Made by a program: the position numbers and the translations under genes. A DNA stretch of 64,000 bases from Cryomorphaceae bacterium 1068 (GTDB taxonomy: Bacteria; Bacteroidota; Bacteroidia; Flavobacteriales_D; Cryomorphaceae), in the NCBI GenBank assembly GCA_027214385.1, contig JAPVXR010000011.1:1-64000 (forward strand). Reading direction: 5' to 3'. Positions 1 through 8,192 of the stretch are shown in pieces; within the stretch, counting starts at the first letter, position 1; every line of letters starts with the position of its first letter. The notes under the pieces are model-generated. The model was given only the letters and a program-made list of their open reading frames with translations, searched no databases and was not told the DNA's origin.

Positions 1-1301
1 CATTGAACCTGCGTTTCAACACAAGTTGCAGCTTGCTCGCAAGAATCGTTTACGTTCCAATGTGGGTATAGATCTGCACCTGATGCAGCTGATACAGTAA
101 GAGGACTAAAACCGGCAGCAACTACAGGTCCGTCAAAAGAGCCTGATCGCACTGTGATATAACCACCTTCAACAATCGAAAACTCGATGTCTTCTCCTGC
201 AGGAACGCCAGTTATTGTCGAGTATTCCTCTTGGTAAGAACAAGTAGAGATACCGATCAATTCACCGTTTGGTCCTTCAGCAGTAATATCCGCACTTGCA
301 AAAGCAACTGTGTTTAAGCAGCTGTCGTCTGGAATTGGAGTACCTGCACAAACACAGTCCTCACCCAATACGTCATTTTCAGTATTTTCATCACCATCAT
401 CACAGGGGTCACCAATATTTCCATCCGGACAGTCAGTACCACAAGTGAGACATTGAACGGTTGTTTCAACACAGCTGGCATCTTGACCACAAGCCCCGTC
501 TGTATTCCAGTGCGGATAGAGGTCTGCACCACTCGCACCTAAAACAGTAACGGGAGATGTTCCTTGAGCGACAACGGGTCCGTCTACAGAATCAGTTCGT
601 ACGGTAATGTAACCGCCTTCAACAATAGCGAATTCAACGTCCGAACCTGCAGAAATTCCTGTTATAGTAGAGTATTCTTCTTGGTATGAGCATGTGCTGA
701 TGGTTAATAAAGCATCAGCAGCTCCGGTCAAATCTTCAGAACCAAACGATGATCCATTCAAACAATCACCTGTAAGTGGTTGGCCTGCGCAAACGCAGTC
801 TTCACCAATAACATCTCCAACGGTATTTGCATCACCATCGTCACAAGCGTCACCGATGTTTCCATCAGGACATTCCGTTGCACAAGACGTACACTGCACT
901 GAAGTAGCTAGACAGCTGGAAGCAGTAGCACAAGCGTCGTCTACGGTCCAGTGTGGGAACAGGTTTGACCCGCTGGCACCTGATACGGTAACCGGGCTAA
1001 AACCTTCTGCTACAACAGCACCTCCGGCAGAATCTGTTCTGACAGTGATGTATCCGCCCGTTGAAGAAGAAAATTCAATGTCTTCTCCTACAGGTACGCC
1101 TGTAATGGTAGAATACTCTTCTTCGTAAGAACAAGTAGAGATAGTGATCAATTCACCGTTTGGTCCGTCAACACTAATGTCAGCGCTACCGAAACTAGCG
1201 ACGTTTTGACATCCGCCTTGTGCGAATGCGGTTGACGAAATAAATGCGCCAAAAAGTATGGCGCAACAGACTGTCAACATTTTAGTTAAATGCATCTTCA
1301 T
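1..1301 (-). CDS. Secreted Cys-rich repeat protein, partial (C-terminus off the left edge)
   Basis: The frame is open from an ATG at 1301 to the window edge, so about 433 residues are visible. Residues 1-28 look like a signal peptide ending in FAQ. Tandem modules of about 148 residues follow, with first cysteines encoded near 1211, 764 and 320; the third module is cut by the edge. Each module has a CSYEEEYSTITG-like motif, a YITVR strand, a PHWNTD-like segment, several cysteines and a closing acidic CDDGD...CVCAG loop that resembles a calcium-binding loop. Leader, signal peptide and modules closely match the neighbour at 1637-3589, so this is a tandem paralogue. It is probably exported, and a T9SS sorting domain may follow outside the window. 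I do not recognise a named family for the module, and its ligand or role is unknown. Confidence 0.85.
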   Translation of the reverse strand, partial: MKMHLTKMLTVCCAILFGAFISSTAFAQGGCQNVASFGSADISVDGPNGELITISTCSYEEEYSTITGVPVGEDIEFSSSTGGYITVRTDSAGGAVVAEGFSPVTVSGASGSNLFPHWTVDDACATASSCLATSVQCTSCATECPDGNIGDACDDGDANTVGDVIGEDCVCAGQPLTGDCLNGSSFGSEDLTGAADALLTISTCSYQEEYSTITGISAGSDVEFAIVEGGYITVRTDSVDGPVVAQGTSPVTVLGASGADLYPHWNTDGACGQDASCVETTVQCLTCGTDCPDGNIGDPCDDGDENTENDVLGEDCVCAGTPIPDDSCLNTVAFASADITAEGPNGELIGISTCSYQEEYSTITGVPAGEDIEFSIVEGGYITVRSGSFDGPVVAAGFSPLTVSAASGADLYPHWNVNDSCEQAATCVETQVQ

Positions 1302-1332
1302 AAGAATTGTTTTTGGTTAATAATTTGGTTAA
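1302..1332 (-). repeat. Leader copy 1, identical to 3590-3620
   Basis: The 31 nt immediately upstream of the start codon are identical to the 31 nt upstream of the paralogue at 3589. On the coding strand the leader contains TTAACCAAA twice, 12 nt apart. It was duplicated together with the gene or is conserved for regulation. Confidence 0.9.
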
Positions 1333-1636
1333 AGAAGTGGGTATTGTCACTCCATAATAATTTAATTAGTTCGGCTAACCGTCGAATAGGGTCGACAAAA
1401 AGCCTTACAAGATCGACAAGTTACAATGGTTTTTGAAAGAATCAAAATCAATAGCAGAAATCATCAGTTTCTGCTATAAAGCATTGATAGTAAATCCAGT
1501 GAGATTGGATTTTTTTTGTGGAGATGTACAAGACACTAGATATTGACAAAAAGGCTGACATTTAATAATCTAGCGCAGCGTAATTAAAAAGCCGTCTACC
1601 CATAGGGCAGACGGCTTTCAATGAATAACTGACTGC
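1333..1636. other. Intergenic region, no gene
   Basis: No convincing reading frame is present. The stretch holds the upstream region of the gene starting at 1301, including an ACCGTCG motif at 1378-1384 that recurs at nearly the same distance upstream of the paralogue, and the terminator of the 1637-3589 gene. No exact TAnnTTTG box was found for the 1301 gene. Confidence 0.7.
1586..1618 (-). terminator. Rho-independent terminator of the 1637-3589 gene
   Basis: A 7-bp stem GCCGTCT/AGACGGC (1591-1597 and 1609-1615), extended by an inner CCC/GGG, is followed on the minus strand by a run of five U from 1590-1586. It lies about 20 nt past the stop codon at 1637. Confidence 0.85.
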
Positions 1637-3589
1637 TTATTTTGCAATCATGAATTTGTCATTTACTACTTCGTTTTCAGTAGTCAGACGGTAAATGTAC
1701 ACTCCGTTAGGGAGGTTAGATCCGTCAAACTCGAAACGGTAATCGTTTCCTGCTTGAGCATTTCCTGCAAACAAACCGTCAACAAGACGTCCGCTCATAT
1801 CGAATACTTCAAGAGTTGTGTAGCTATCTTCTGCAACTGTGAAAGTTACGTTAGACTGACCCTCAGTTGGGTTAGGCAATGAAGAAATTGCTGCTCCACC
1901 TGGAGTAGTAAACGGTTGCCAAGTTGTGAATGGACCTGCTACTAGTGGAGTTTGAGAACATCCACATCTCACTTGCCATTCGTAATCTGTGCCAGGCTGA
2001 AGAACTCCACCAGGGATGTTGAACGAGCTTGCACCAGCCCCACCGATTATCTGAGCGCCAAGAATACTCGAAGCACCAGCTAATCTAACTCTGATTTGAC
2101 ATCCAATCTGACCTGCAACAGCATCCCACTCCGTTAAGAATGAATTACCAGTGAAGGTAGTGCTAAGGCTTGCTTCATCAACAGCAGGGAATGGATCTGC
2201 ACAACTAGACTCACAGTCTAGAGATACGGTGATGTCACCAGCGTCGAAATAGGCGTATGTGCGCACGTAGTAGACTCCTGCAGCAGGAGCTTCCAAAGTT
2301 ATACCTTCTCCAGAACCAGCACTTAAACCAGTGTCTGAACAAGCTACTTCCGTTAGGCTTTCACAATCTCCGGAGTAGATAAAAAGAACTGCGTCAATAA
2401 GAGAACCTTCACCAGGTAATACGGTTACAGTGTAATTGTCTGTACCGTTAGCTTGGAATGCATACCACACATCATCAGGAGTGGTTGATGTAAACCCACC
2501 ACATAAATTATTCAAGCCTTCAGTTTGATTAGCACCTACTGTAGTACCTGTAACGGTAGCGCCACAAGCAAGAAGCGAACTTACATCATCACAGTCATCA
2601 TTTGCTAATGGCACCGTACCGCCTGCGCAAGAGCAGTCAGGTTGTATAGTTGATCCTTCAGTCAAAGGATCACCATCATCACATGGGTCACCAATGTTTC
2701 CTCCGGGACAAGTAGCTGGACAAGTAGTGCACTGAGCTGTTGTTGTTACACAATTGGTTGCTGTTTGACAAGCACCGTCAGTATTCCAATGAGCATACAA
2801 GTTATTGCTAGCTGAAGCAGAGAAAGTAAGAGGTGAAGAACCTTGAGCGACAACGGGGCCATTCAAAGAGTCAAATCTTACTGTAATATATCCACCTTCA
2901 ACAATGGCAAGCTGGTAAGTCTCTCCAGCGACAACTCCAGAGATTTCAGAATACTCAGTTTGAAAAGAACAAGTGCTGATTGTTACAACTTCAGATGCTG
3001 CAAGAGAGAGGTCTGCAGATCCAAAAGCAGACGAGTTAAGGCAATCTCCAGTGGCTTGCAATCCTGCGCAAACGCAGTCTTCACCTATCGTATCACCAAC
3101 AGTCGTTTCATCACCATCGTCACATGGATCACCGATGTTTCCTTCAGGACACTGTGTGTCGCAAGAAACGCATTGAACGGTAGTCACTACACATTGAGCA
3201 AGTGTACCGCAAGCATCGTCTGTATTCCAATGTGGGAAGAGGTCTGCACCGCTTGCAGCAGATACAGTGAGAGGGCTAAAACCTTCCGCTACAATCGCAC
3301 CAGCCGCAGAATCACGACGTACTGTGATGTAACCTCCGTCTCCGTCAGCATCAAGAGTAAACTGAATATCCTCACCTGCAGGAACTCCTGTAATTGTAGA
3401 GTACTCCTCTTCATAAGAACAAGTAGAAATACCAATCAATTGACCATTAGGTCCTTCAACGGTAATGTCGGCACTTGCAAAAGCGGCAGTGTTCAAACAG
3501 CCACCTTGGGCCATTACGTTAGACGTCATGAAAGCGCCAAATACGATGGCGCAACAGACTGTAAACATTTTAGTAAAATGCATCTTCAT
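1637..3589 (-). CDS. Secreted Cys-rich repeat protein with T9SS sorting domain
   Basis: A 650-residue exported protein. Residues 1-28 are a signal peptide ending VMAQ. Two Cys-rich modules start at C31 and C183 and match those of the gene at 1-1301. Residues about 330-455 form a beta-sandwich like bacterial pre-peptidase or CUB-like domains (DDVWYAF, YYVRTYAYFDAGDITV). About 456-565 resembles a fibronectin-III fold (YEWQVRCGC). About 569-650 is a type A T9SS sorting domain with PNPTEG, LEVFDMSGR and GVYIYRLTT, ending DKFMIAK. The protein should cross the outer membrane through T9SS and be anchored or released. No catalytic motif is visible; adhesion or ligand binding is an inference. Its terminator is at 1586-1618. 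Confidence 0.92.
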   Translation of the reverse strand: MKMHFTKMFTVCCAIVFGAFMTSNVMAQGGCLNTAAFASADITVEGPNGQLIGISTCSYEEEYSTITGVPAGEDIQFTLDADGDGGYITVRRDSAAGAIVAEGFSPLTVSAASGADLFPHWNTDDACGTLAQCVVTTVQCVSCDTQCPEGNIGDPCDDGDETTVGDTIGEDCVCAGLQATGDCLNSSAFGSADLSLAASEVVTISTCSFQTEYSEISGVVAGETYQLAIVEGGYITVRFDSLNGPVVAQGSSPLTFSASASNNLYAHWNTDGACQTATNCVTTTAQCTTCPATCPGGNIGDPCDDGDPLTEGSTIQPDCSCAGGTVPLANDDCDDVSSLLACGATVTGTTVGANQTEGLNNLCGGFTSTTPDDVWYAFQANGTDNYTVTVLPGEGSLIDAVLFIYSGDCESLTEVACSDTGLSAGSGEGITLEAPAAGVYYVRTYAYFDAGDITVSLDCESSCADPFPAVDEASLSTTFTGNSFLTEWDAVAGQIGCQIRVRLAGASSILGAQIIGGAGASSFNIPGGVLQPGTDYEWQVRCGCSQTPLVAGPFTTWQPFTTPGGAAISSLPNPTEGQSNVTFTVAEDSYTTLEVFDMSGRLVDGLFAGNAQAGNDYRFEFDGSNLPNGVYIYRLTTENEVVNDKFMIAK

Positions 3590-3620
3590 AAGAATTGTTT
3601 TTGGTTAATAATTTGGTTAA
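3590..3620 (-). repeat. Leader copy 2, identical to 1302-1332
   Basis: This is the 31-nt leader of the 1637-3589 gene, base-for-base identical to the leader of the downstream paralogue. Upstream of it the two regions diverge, apart from the ACCGTCG motif at 3665-3671. Confidence 0.9.
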
Positions 3621-3763
3621 TAATACAAAGAGAACTCTCTTTGCGCGGTTTGTGCTTCTCCTGAACCGTCGTATTTTTTAGACTAATCAAGAATTTCACT
3701 CCGCCAATTTAGCATGTTAATTCGTTGAATCAAAATAATTGCCAAAAAAAATCCGGATGAAAT

Positions 3764-3791
3764 AAAAAAGCCGCGCTCATTTGAGCGCGGC
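3764..3791 (-). terminator. Rho-independent terminator of rpsA
   Basis: A perfect 10-bp stem (3770-3779 and 3782-3791, GCCGCGCTCA/TGAGCGCGGC) with a 2-nt apex is followed on the minus strand by six U from 3769-3764. It lies about 30 nt downstream of the rpsA stop at 3823. Confidence 0.92.
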
Positions 3792-3822
3792 TTCTGATCA
3801 ATTTGGATCGTAAGATTAAGGA

Positions 3823-5982
3823 TTAGGATTTTTCCTCTTTATCTTCTTTCGATTTTTTATCGGCTTTTGCAGTAGCCGCTTTTTCGTCTTTCTCCATTTC
3901 GTTTTTAAGACCGGCCAGAACATCTAAATCTCCAAGAGTTGTCTTCTCTTGACCTTTTTGGATATTCTGAATTGCCTTAGAAGCTGCTTTAGAAGATGCT
4001 TTTCTTTCAGCTGCTTCTTTTGCCTTATTCAACTTAGGGTCTTCTTCGAAAGTTCGAGTATGAGAAACCATGATGCGTCGTTGGTTCTTATTGAATTCAA
4101 GAACTACAAACTCTGCACGTTCATCAACTCTAATACTACTTCCGTCCGCTTTCAGCAAGTGCTTAGCAGGAGCTACTGCTTCTACCCCGTAAGGCATGGC
4201 AATGGTCGCAGTATTGTTTTCGATACTAGTAACGGTTCCTTCGTGAGTGGATCCTTCAAGGAACACAGATTCGAATACATCCCAAGGATTCTCCTCAAGT
4301 TGTTTGTGCCCTAAGCTCAAACGACGGTTGTCTTGATCTACTTCCAAGACTACCACCTCTAACTCATCACCGATATTGCAGAACTCAGAAGGATGTTTGA
4401 TTTTCTTAGACCAGCTCAAATCAGAGATGTGCACCAATCCGTCGATACCCTCTTCCAACTCTACAAAGATTCCAAAGTTGGTGAAGTTTCTCACGGTAGC
4501 TTTGTGCTTGCTTCCTACAGGATACTTCTCAACGATGCTTGCCCATGGATCAGGCATTAATTGCTTGATTCCAAGTGACATTTTTCTTTCCTCTCTGTCG
4601 ATGGATAGAACCACTGTATCGATTTCATCCCCTACATTCAAGAAGTCTTGAGCACTTCTCAAGTGCTGTGACCAAGACATTTCACTTACGTGAACAAGTC
4701 CTTCTACACCCGGAGCGATTTCTACAAAAGCACCGTAGTCTGCTATCACAACTACTTTTCCTTTCACTTTGCTACCTACTTGAACTTCATCACTGATGGT
4801 ATCCCATGGATGATCGGTCAATTGTTTTAAGCCCAGCGCAATTCTCTTTTTGTCATCATCAAAGTCCAGAATAACCACATTGATTTTCTGGTCGAGTTCA
4901 ACCACCTCTTCAGGATGATTGATACGTCCCCAGCTCAAATCGGTAATGTGAATCAAACCGTCTACTCCTCCAAGGTCGATGAATACACCATAAGATGTGA
5001 TGTTCTTCACAGTACCTTCGAGTACCTGACCTTTTTCGAGGCCTCCGATGATTTGCTTCTTCTGCTCTTCGAGTTCTGCTTCGATCAACGCTTTGTGCGA
5101 TACAACTACGTTTTTGAACTCGTGGTTGATTTTCACAACTTTGAATTCCATCTTCTTTCCTACGTACATGTCGTAGTCGCGAATTGGCTTCACGTCGATT
5201 TGAGATCCCGGAAGGAATGCTTCCAATCCAAATACATCTGCGATCAATCCACCCTTCGTGCGGCACTTGATGTTTCCTGTGATGATTGTGTCATCCTCAA
5301 GAGCTGCATTCACCTTACGCCATGCTTCGTGCATGCGGGCAGTCTTGTGCGAAATATCCAGTTGTCCGTTTTTGTCTTCAAGACTTTCAACGTATACATC
5401 TACCGTATCGCCGATCGCTAACTCTTCGTTGTAACGAAATTCGTTGGCTGTTACGATTCCTTCAGATTTGTAGTTGATGTTGACTACAACTTCTTTTTTA
5501 GTGATATCTACAACTGTACCTTTTACCACTTCTCCTTGCTGAACAGCATTCAAAGTGTCATCGTACATTTCATCGAGGCTAGCTCTTTCAGTCTCGTTGT
5601 AGTCTTCAGCTCCGTGTTCAAATTTTTCCCAATCGAAGTTAGCAGGATCGAATTCCTCTCTTCCCTCATAAAGGTTGAGTTCATCACCATCTTCATCGTC
5701 ACGTCCAACTTCTTCTTCCTTCTGACGAGTTACGATGTCGTTACCATCAGGGTCTGCATCAGTATCTTCAGTAGGTGCTTCAGCGGTTGTTTCCTCCACT
5801 TCCTCTTCAGCCACAGGAGCAGCTTCTGGAGTCTTTTCAGTAACCTCAGCTTTTGGCTCTTCTGCTTTTGCAGTTTCCTCAGTGCTTTCCGTTACTTTTT
5901 CTTGGGTTTCAGCAGGCTTAGATTCAGCAGCTGCTTGAGTATTTTCGGTTTCTTCAGAAACCTTTTTGTCTTCATTTGCCAT
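3823..5982 (-). CDS. rpsA: 30S ribosomal protein S1
   Basis: S1 sits on the 30S subunit, where it binds and unfolds mRNA for initiation. From the ATG at 5982 (MANEDKKVSEE) the protein has 719 residues, longer than the 557 of Escherichia coli. The longest frame starts 26 codons upstream, but that extension (MRCHGCLFNN) does not look like S1. The first 110 or so residues are strongly acidic, rich in E, T and A. Six OB-fold S1 repeats follow; the best-kept are those with GVFIDLGGVDGLIHITDLSW, GAFVEIAPGVEGLVHVSEMSW minus its last residue, and GIFVELEEGIDGLVHISDL. The C-terminus is a Lys-rich tail. Bacteroidota 16S rRNAs use Shine-Dalgarno pairing little, so S1 is expected to matter strongly for initiation here. 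A perfect terminator follows. Confidence 0.95.
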   Translation of the reverse strand: MANEDKKVSEETENTQAAAESKPAETQEKVTESTEETAKAEEPKAEVTEKTPEAAPVAEEEVEETTAEAPTEDTDADPDGNDIVTRQKEEEVGRDDEDGDELNLYEGREEFDPANFDWEKFEHGAEDYNETERASLDEMYDDTLNAVQQGEVVKGTVVDITKKEVVVNINYKSEGIVTANEFRYNEELAIGDTVDVYVESLEDKNGQLDISHKTARMHEAWRKVNAALEDDTIITGNIKCRTKGGLIADVFGLEAFLPGSQIDVKPIRDYDMYVGKKMEFKVVKINHEFKNVVVSHKALIEAELEEQKKQIIGGLEKGQVLEGTVKNITSYGVFIDLGGVDGLIHITDLSWGRINHPEEVVELDQKINVVILDFDDDKKRIALGLKQLTDHPWDTISDEVQVGSKVKGKVVVIADYGAFVEIAPGVEGLVHVSEMSWSQHLRSAQDFLNVGDEIDTVVLSIDREERKMSLGIKQLMPDPWASIVEKYPVGSKHKATVRNFTNFGIFVELEEGIDGLVHISDLSWSKKIKHPSEFCNIGDELEVVVLEVDQDNRRLSLGHKQLEENPWDVFESVFLEGSTHEGTVTSIENNTATIAMPYGVEAVAPAKHLLKADGSSIRVDERAEFVVLEFNKNQRRIMVSHTRTFEEDPKLNKAKEAAERKASSKAASKAIQNIQKGQEKTTLGDLDVLAGLKNEMEKDEKAATAKADKKSKEDKEEKS

Positions 5983-6073
5983 AGAAAAGGCAGTTCTTTG
6001 TATCACAACTTCATGGCAGATGTGAGTAGTGTTATTGAAGAGGCAGCCATGACACCTCATTTTTTAGGAGGCG

Positions 6074-6081
6074 CGAAGGTA
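6074..6081 (-). promoter_or_regulatory. Possible -7 box of rpsA (TACCTTCG)
   Basis: TACCTTCG on the minus strand differs by one base from the Bacteroidota -7 consensus TAnnTTTG. It would start transcription near 6068, giving an 86-nt leader before the ATG at 5982 and lying upstream of the longer start at 6060. No good -33 TTG is visible at the usual spacing. Confidence 0.4.
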
Positions 6082-6106
6082 ATGTTTTTCAATAACTAAC
6101 ACGAAT

Positions 6107-8098
6107 TTATTCCACTCTTATTTCGATCACTTTACCTACAATATCATTTTTAGGGTAAGGGATATCTCCTTGCGGAAAAGGGGTAGTAGGCCACCAATGT
6201 CCATAATGAAATTCTTGGCTTACTACAGGATTCATAGCATTATTGGGAATTTTGGTAATCGATGAATCCATAAAACAGATTCTCTGCATAGCTCCTTTGG
6301 TTTCTCCAACCCTCCAAGTAATGCAGGTGGGTTTCCAGTCTATTTCATACCAAATTGGTTGACCTACGGTTTTGTCGTGAGGGTAAGGGTTCTTTGAGGT
6401 AACTGCTCTATACCAATCGCCCCATCGGTGGGTGTAATATGTATTGTCACCTTCAATAAAAGTTTTAACGCCGACACCGAATTGACCGGGATCTTTGCAA
6501 GCCAAATCCCAGTTGGTGCAAGCTATAATTAAATCGTGATTTGAAGAGGGGTTGTCAAAATCTACCGTATCGGCATAGCCTGAGTAAGATAGAGGTGGCC
6601 AGTGATTGGCGGCCTTAACAATTTCGATATCTATTTCGCTGTAAGTCGACCTTGGCCCTCTTTCGGGATTGTTTTGGTCAAAATAGTCCAGCACATATCC
6701 TCCACCTGTCTTGCATTCATCTCTGGTGTTCCATTCGTCGAGTGAGAGAAACTTCAGCCAAAAAGCACAGGTCACTCCATTCCAAACATTTTCTTCGCTC
6801 AAGAGCTCCGGAAATTCAATCTGTGCCTTAAATTTTCCATAGGTAAATCCGAATCTACCTTCAATTCCACCATTTTCTTTTCTGTAAGGTTTCTCTGAAT
6901 TCCCCGGGTTTTTAACGAGTATGACATTTTGATCGGCATCATAGGAGGCGTTTTGGCAGGGTTCATCTGCCAGAGCCACGAATGAGTTTTGGTTTCTGTC
7001 TGCGTTTTGAGCCCATTCTCTGAATAGTTCCTGCGTCATGTCCGCCGTTACATCCATTGCCTGATCTATGTTATTAAGAGTTGAGTCAAGTTCAGGAGTG
7101 TTGATGTATTGGATGAAATGAGCATTTTCAAAGGCAGTCGAATCATTTTCGCATTCACTTCCGGAATAAGATTCTTTAAAATCGAACTTGTCGTAATAGA
7201 GGCCCTCATCAGGTCTTAATACTGCATAAGTTCTTAAGTGTTGGTCGCTCTTTTGAACAATAAGTTCCCCTTTTTTCTCTTTTTTCGGAAAGAAATAGAA
7301 AGGATTAGACCTAACACCCGTTTCGGGGTTTGTCAAGCTATGATTTAGCGCATAGTCGGGAATAGATTCCATAAGTGATTCCCGACCGATCACCAGCATG
7401 AATTCATATAAACCAACTCTGGGATTGTTTCGGAAACGGAGATTCGTGGTATCATTTAATTGGGTGTTTCTCAACGTCCAAATGGCATCAAAACGCAATT
7501 GATCTTCTAAACTCTGATTCTTAATAGTTGCTTTTTCTTCTACTGAAGTCAGCCAGTCGGGATTGCTTTGAATGATTTTGATCATTTTGTTGACATCGGT
7601 GATGTCAAACTGATTTGATCTTGGGTCGGGTCCGAAAAATCGAGATTCGTTAAAAGGATTTCCCATAATCTTGATTGAATCCTGAATCTCCAGTCGCTCG
7701 TTTTCTTTGACGGTTTCTGTGAGTTTATAAAGGGGCACGTCGATACCGGACCATGATCCGTAAAAATTTTCGGAAGACTTTGGGTTGAACTCTCCATCGA
7801 TGTAATCAGCGTGCATGTAGGAAACATTCCTGTAATAGAGCTTATAGAAAAATCGTTCCGTGGCACCTTTGTTTTGGAGATTGAAATTAAAATGGAAGTA
7901 AGCTCTTGAACCGGTCGCTGAGTCTGATGGCAGCGTTATTCCCTTAAACGGCCCTTGGCTCAAATCCATCTCGAGAACCAAAGTATCTGATGAGAGTGAA
8001 TAGTTTGAGAATATCTCAAAATTCTCAACAGTCATATCAGCCTCTGGCTTAAAACAGCCGCATAATAAGATGAGCAATAGAAAATACGAACCTTTCAT
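6107..8098 (-). CDS. Lipoprotein with GH16-like glycoside hydrolase domain
   Basis: A 663-residue protein with a short lipoprotein signal (LLILLCGC; Cys15). Residues about 20-360 form a region I do not recognise, possibly beta-rich and carbohydrate-binding. Residues about 400-663 fit family GH16 (a concanavalin-like fold that cleaves beta-1,3 or beta-1,4 glucans and galactans): GRFGFTYGKFKAQIEFPE, CAFWLKF, then EIDIE at E488, D490, E492, and YEIDWKPTCITWRVGE. EIDIE matches the GH16 catalytic signature, with the first Glu as nucleophile and the last as acid/base, so the enzyme may be active. Substrate cannot be read from sequence. No SusC/SusD pair lies nearby, so this is not a standard polysaccharide utilisation locus. 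Its start codon lies 4 nt past a -7 box. Confidence 0.75.
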   Translation of the reverse strand: MKGSYFLLLILLCGCFKPEADMTVENFEIFSNYSLSSDTLVLEMDLSQGPFKGITLPSDSATGSRAYFHFNFNLQNKGATERFFYKLYYRNVSYMHADYIDGEFNPKSSENFYGSWSGIDVPLYKLTETVKENERLEIQDSIKIMGNPFNESRFFGPDPRSNQFDITDVNKMIKIIQSNPDWLTSVEEKATIKNQSLEDQLRFDAIWTLRNTQLNDTTNLRFRNNPRVGLYEFMLVIGRESLMESIPDYALNHSLTNPETGVRSNPFYFFPKKEKKGELIVQKSDQHLRTYAVLRPDEGLYYDKFDFKESYSGSECENDSTAFENAHFIQYINTPELDSTLNNIDQAMDVTADMTQELFREWAQNADRNQNSFVALADEPCQNASYDADQNVILVKNPGNSEKPYRKENGGIEGRFGFTYGKFKAQIEFPELLSEENVWNGVTCAFWLKFLSLDEWNTRDECKTGGGYVLDYFDQNNPERGPRSTYSEIDIEIVKAANHWPPLSYSGYADTVDFDNPSSNHDLIIACTNWDLACKDPGQFGVGVKTFIEGDNTYYTHRWGDWYRAVTSKNPYPHDKTVGQPIWYEIDWKPTCITWRVGETKGAMQRICFMDSSITKIPNNAMNPVVSQEFHYGHWWPTTPFPQGDIPYPKNDIVGKVIEIRVE

Positions 8099-8102
8099 TT
8101 TT

Positions 8103-8110
8103 CAAACTTA
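8103..8110 (-). promoter_or_regulatory. -7 box (TAAGTTTG) of the GH16-like lipoprotein
   Basis: TAAGTTTG on the minus strand matches TAnnTTTG exactly and ends 4 nt before the ATG at 8098. Transcription would start at or next to the start codon, so the mRNA is predicted to be leaderless or nearly so. No TTG is seen at the expected -33 position. Confidence 0.5.
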
Positions 8111-8136
8111 AAGGATGGGAAAATAGATATTAATGA

Positions 8137-8165
8137 TTTGGAGGAGAAACTTTACTCTAATTTTG
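8137..8165 (+). promoter_or_regulatory. Promoter of ispH (TTTG-N17-TAATTTTG)
   Basis: TTTG at 8137-8140 and TAATTTTG at 8158-8165 are spaced 17 nt apart. The predicted transcription start is near 8172, which lies downstream of the longest-frame start at 8133 and upstream of the ATG at 8193. This supports the shorter IspH. Confidence 0.65.
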
Positions 8166-8192
8166 CTGTTGAACAGATTAATCCTTTTTTGC

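Noticed and set aside
694-3664. Open frames on the plus strand across the two Cys-rich genes (for example 694-1128 and 2843-3664).
   Set aside because: They are antisense shadows of repetitive, stop-poor coding sequence; the minus-strand frames have signal peptides, cysteine patterns and a sorting domain.
5536-6099. A 187-residue plus-strand frame opposite the start of rpsA.
   Set aside because: It mirrors the acidic Glu/Ala/Thr-rich N-terminus of S1 and has no family features.
8133-8192. Longer IspH start at 8133.
   Set aside because: The extra codons overlap the promoter at 8137-8165 and do not resemble the family N-terminus.
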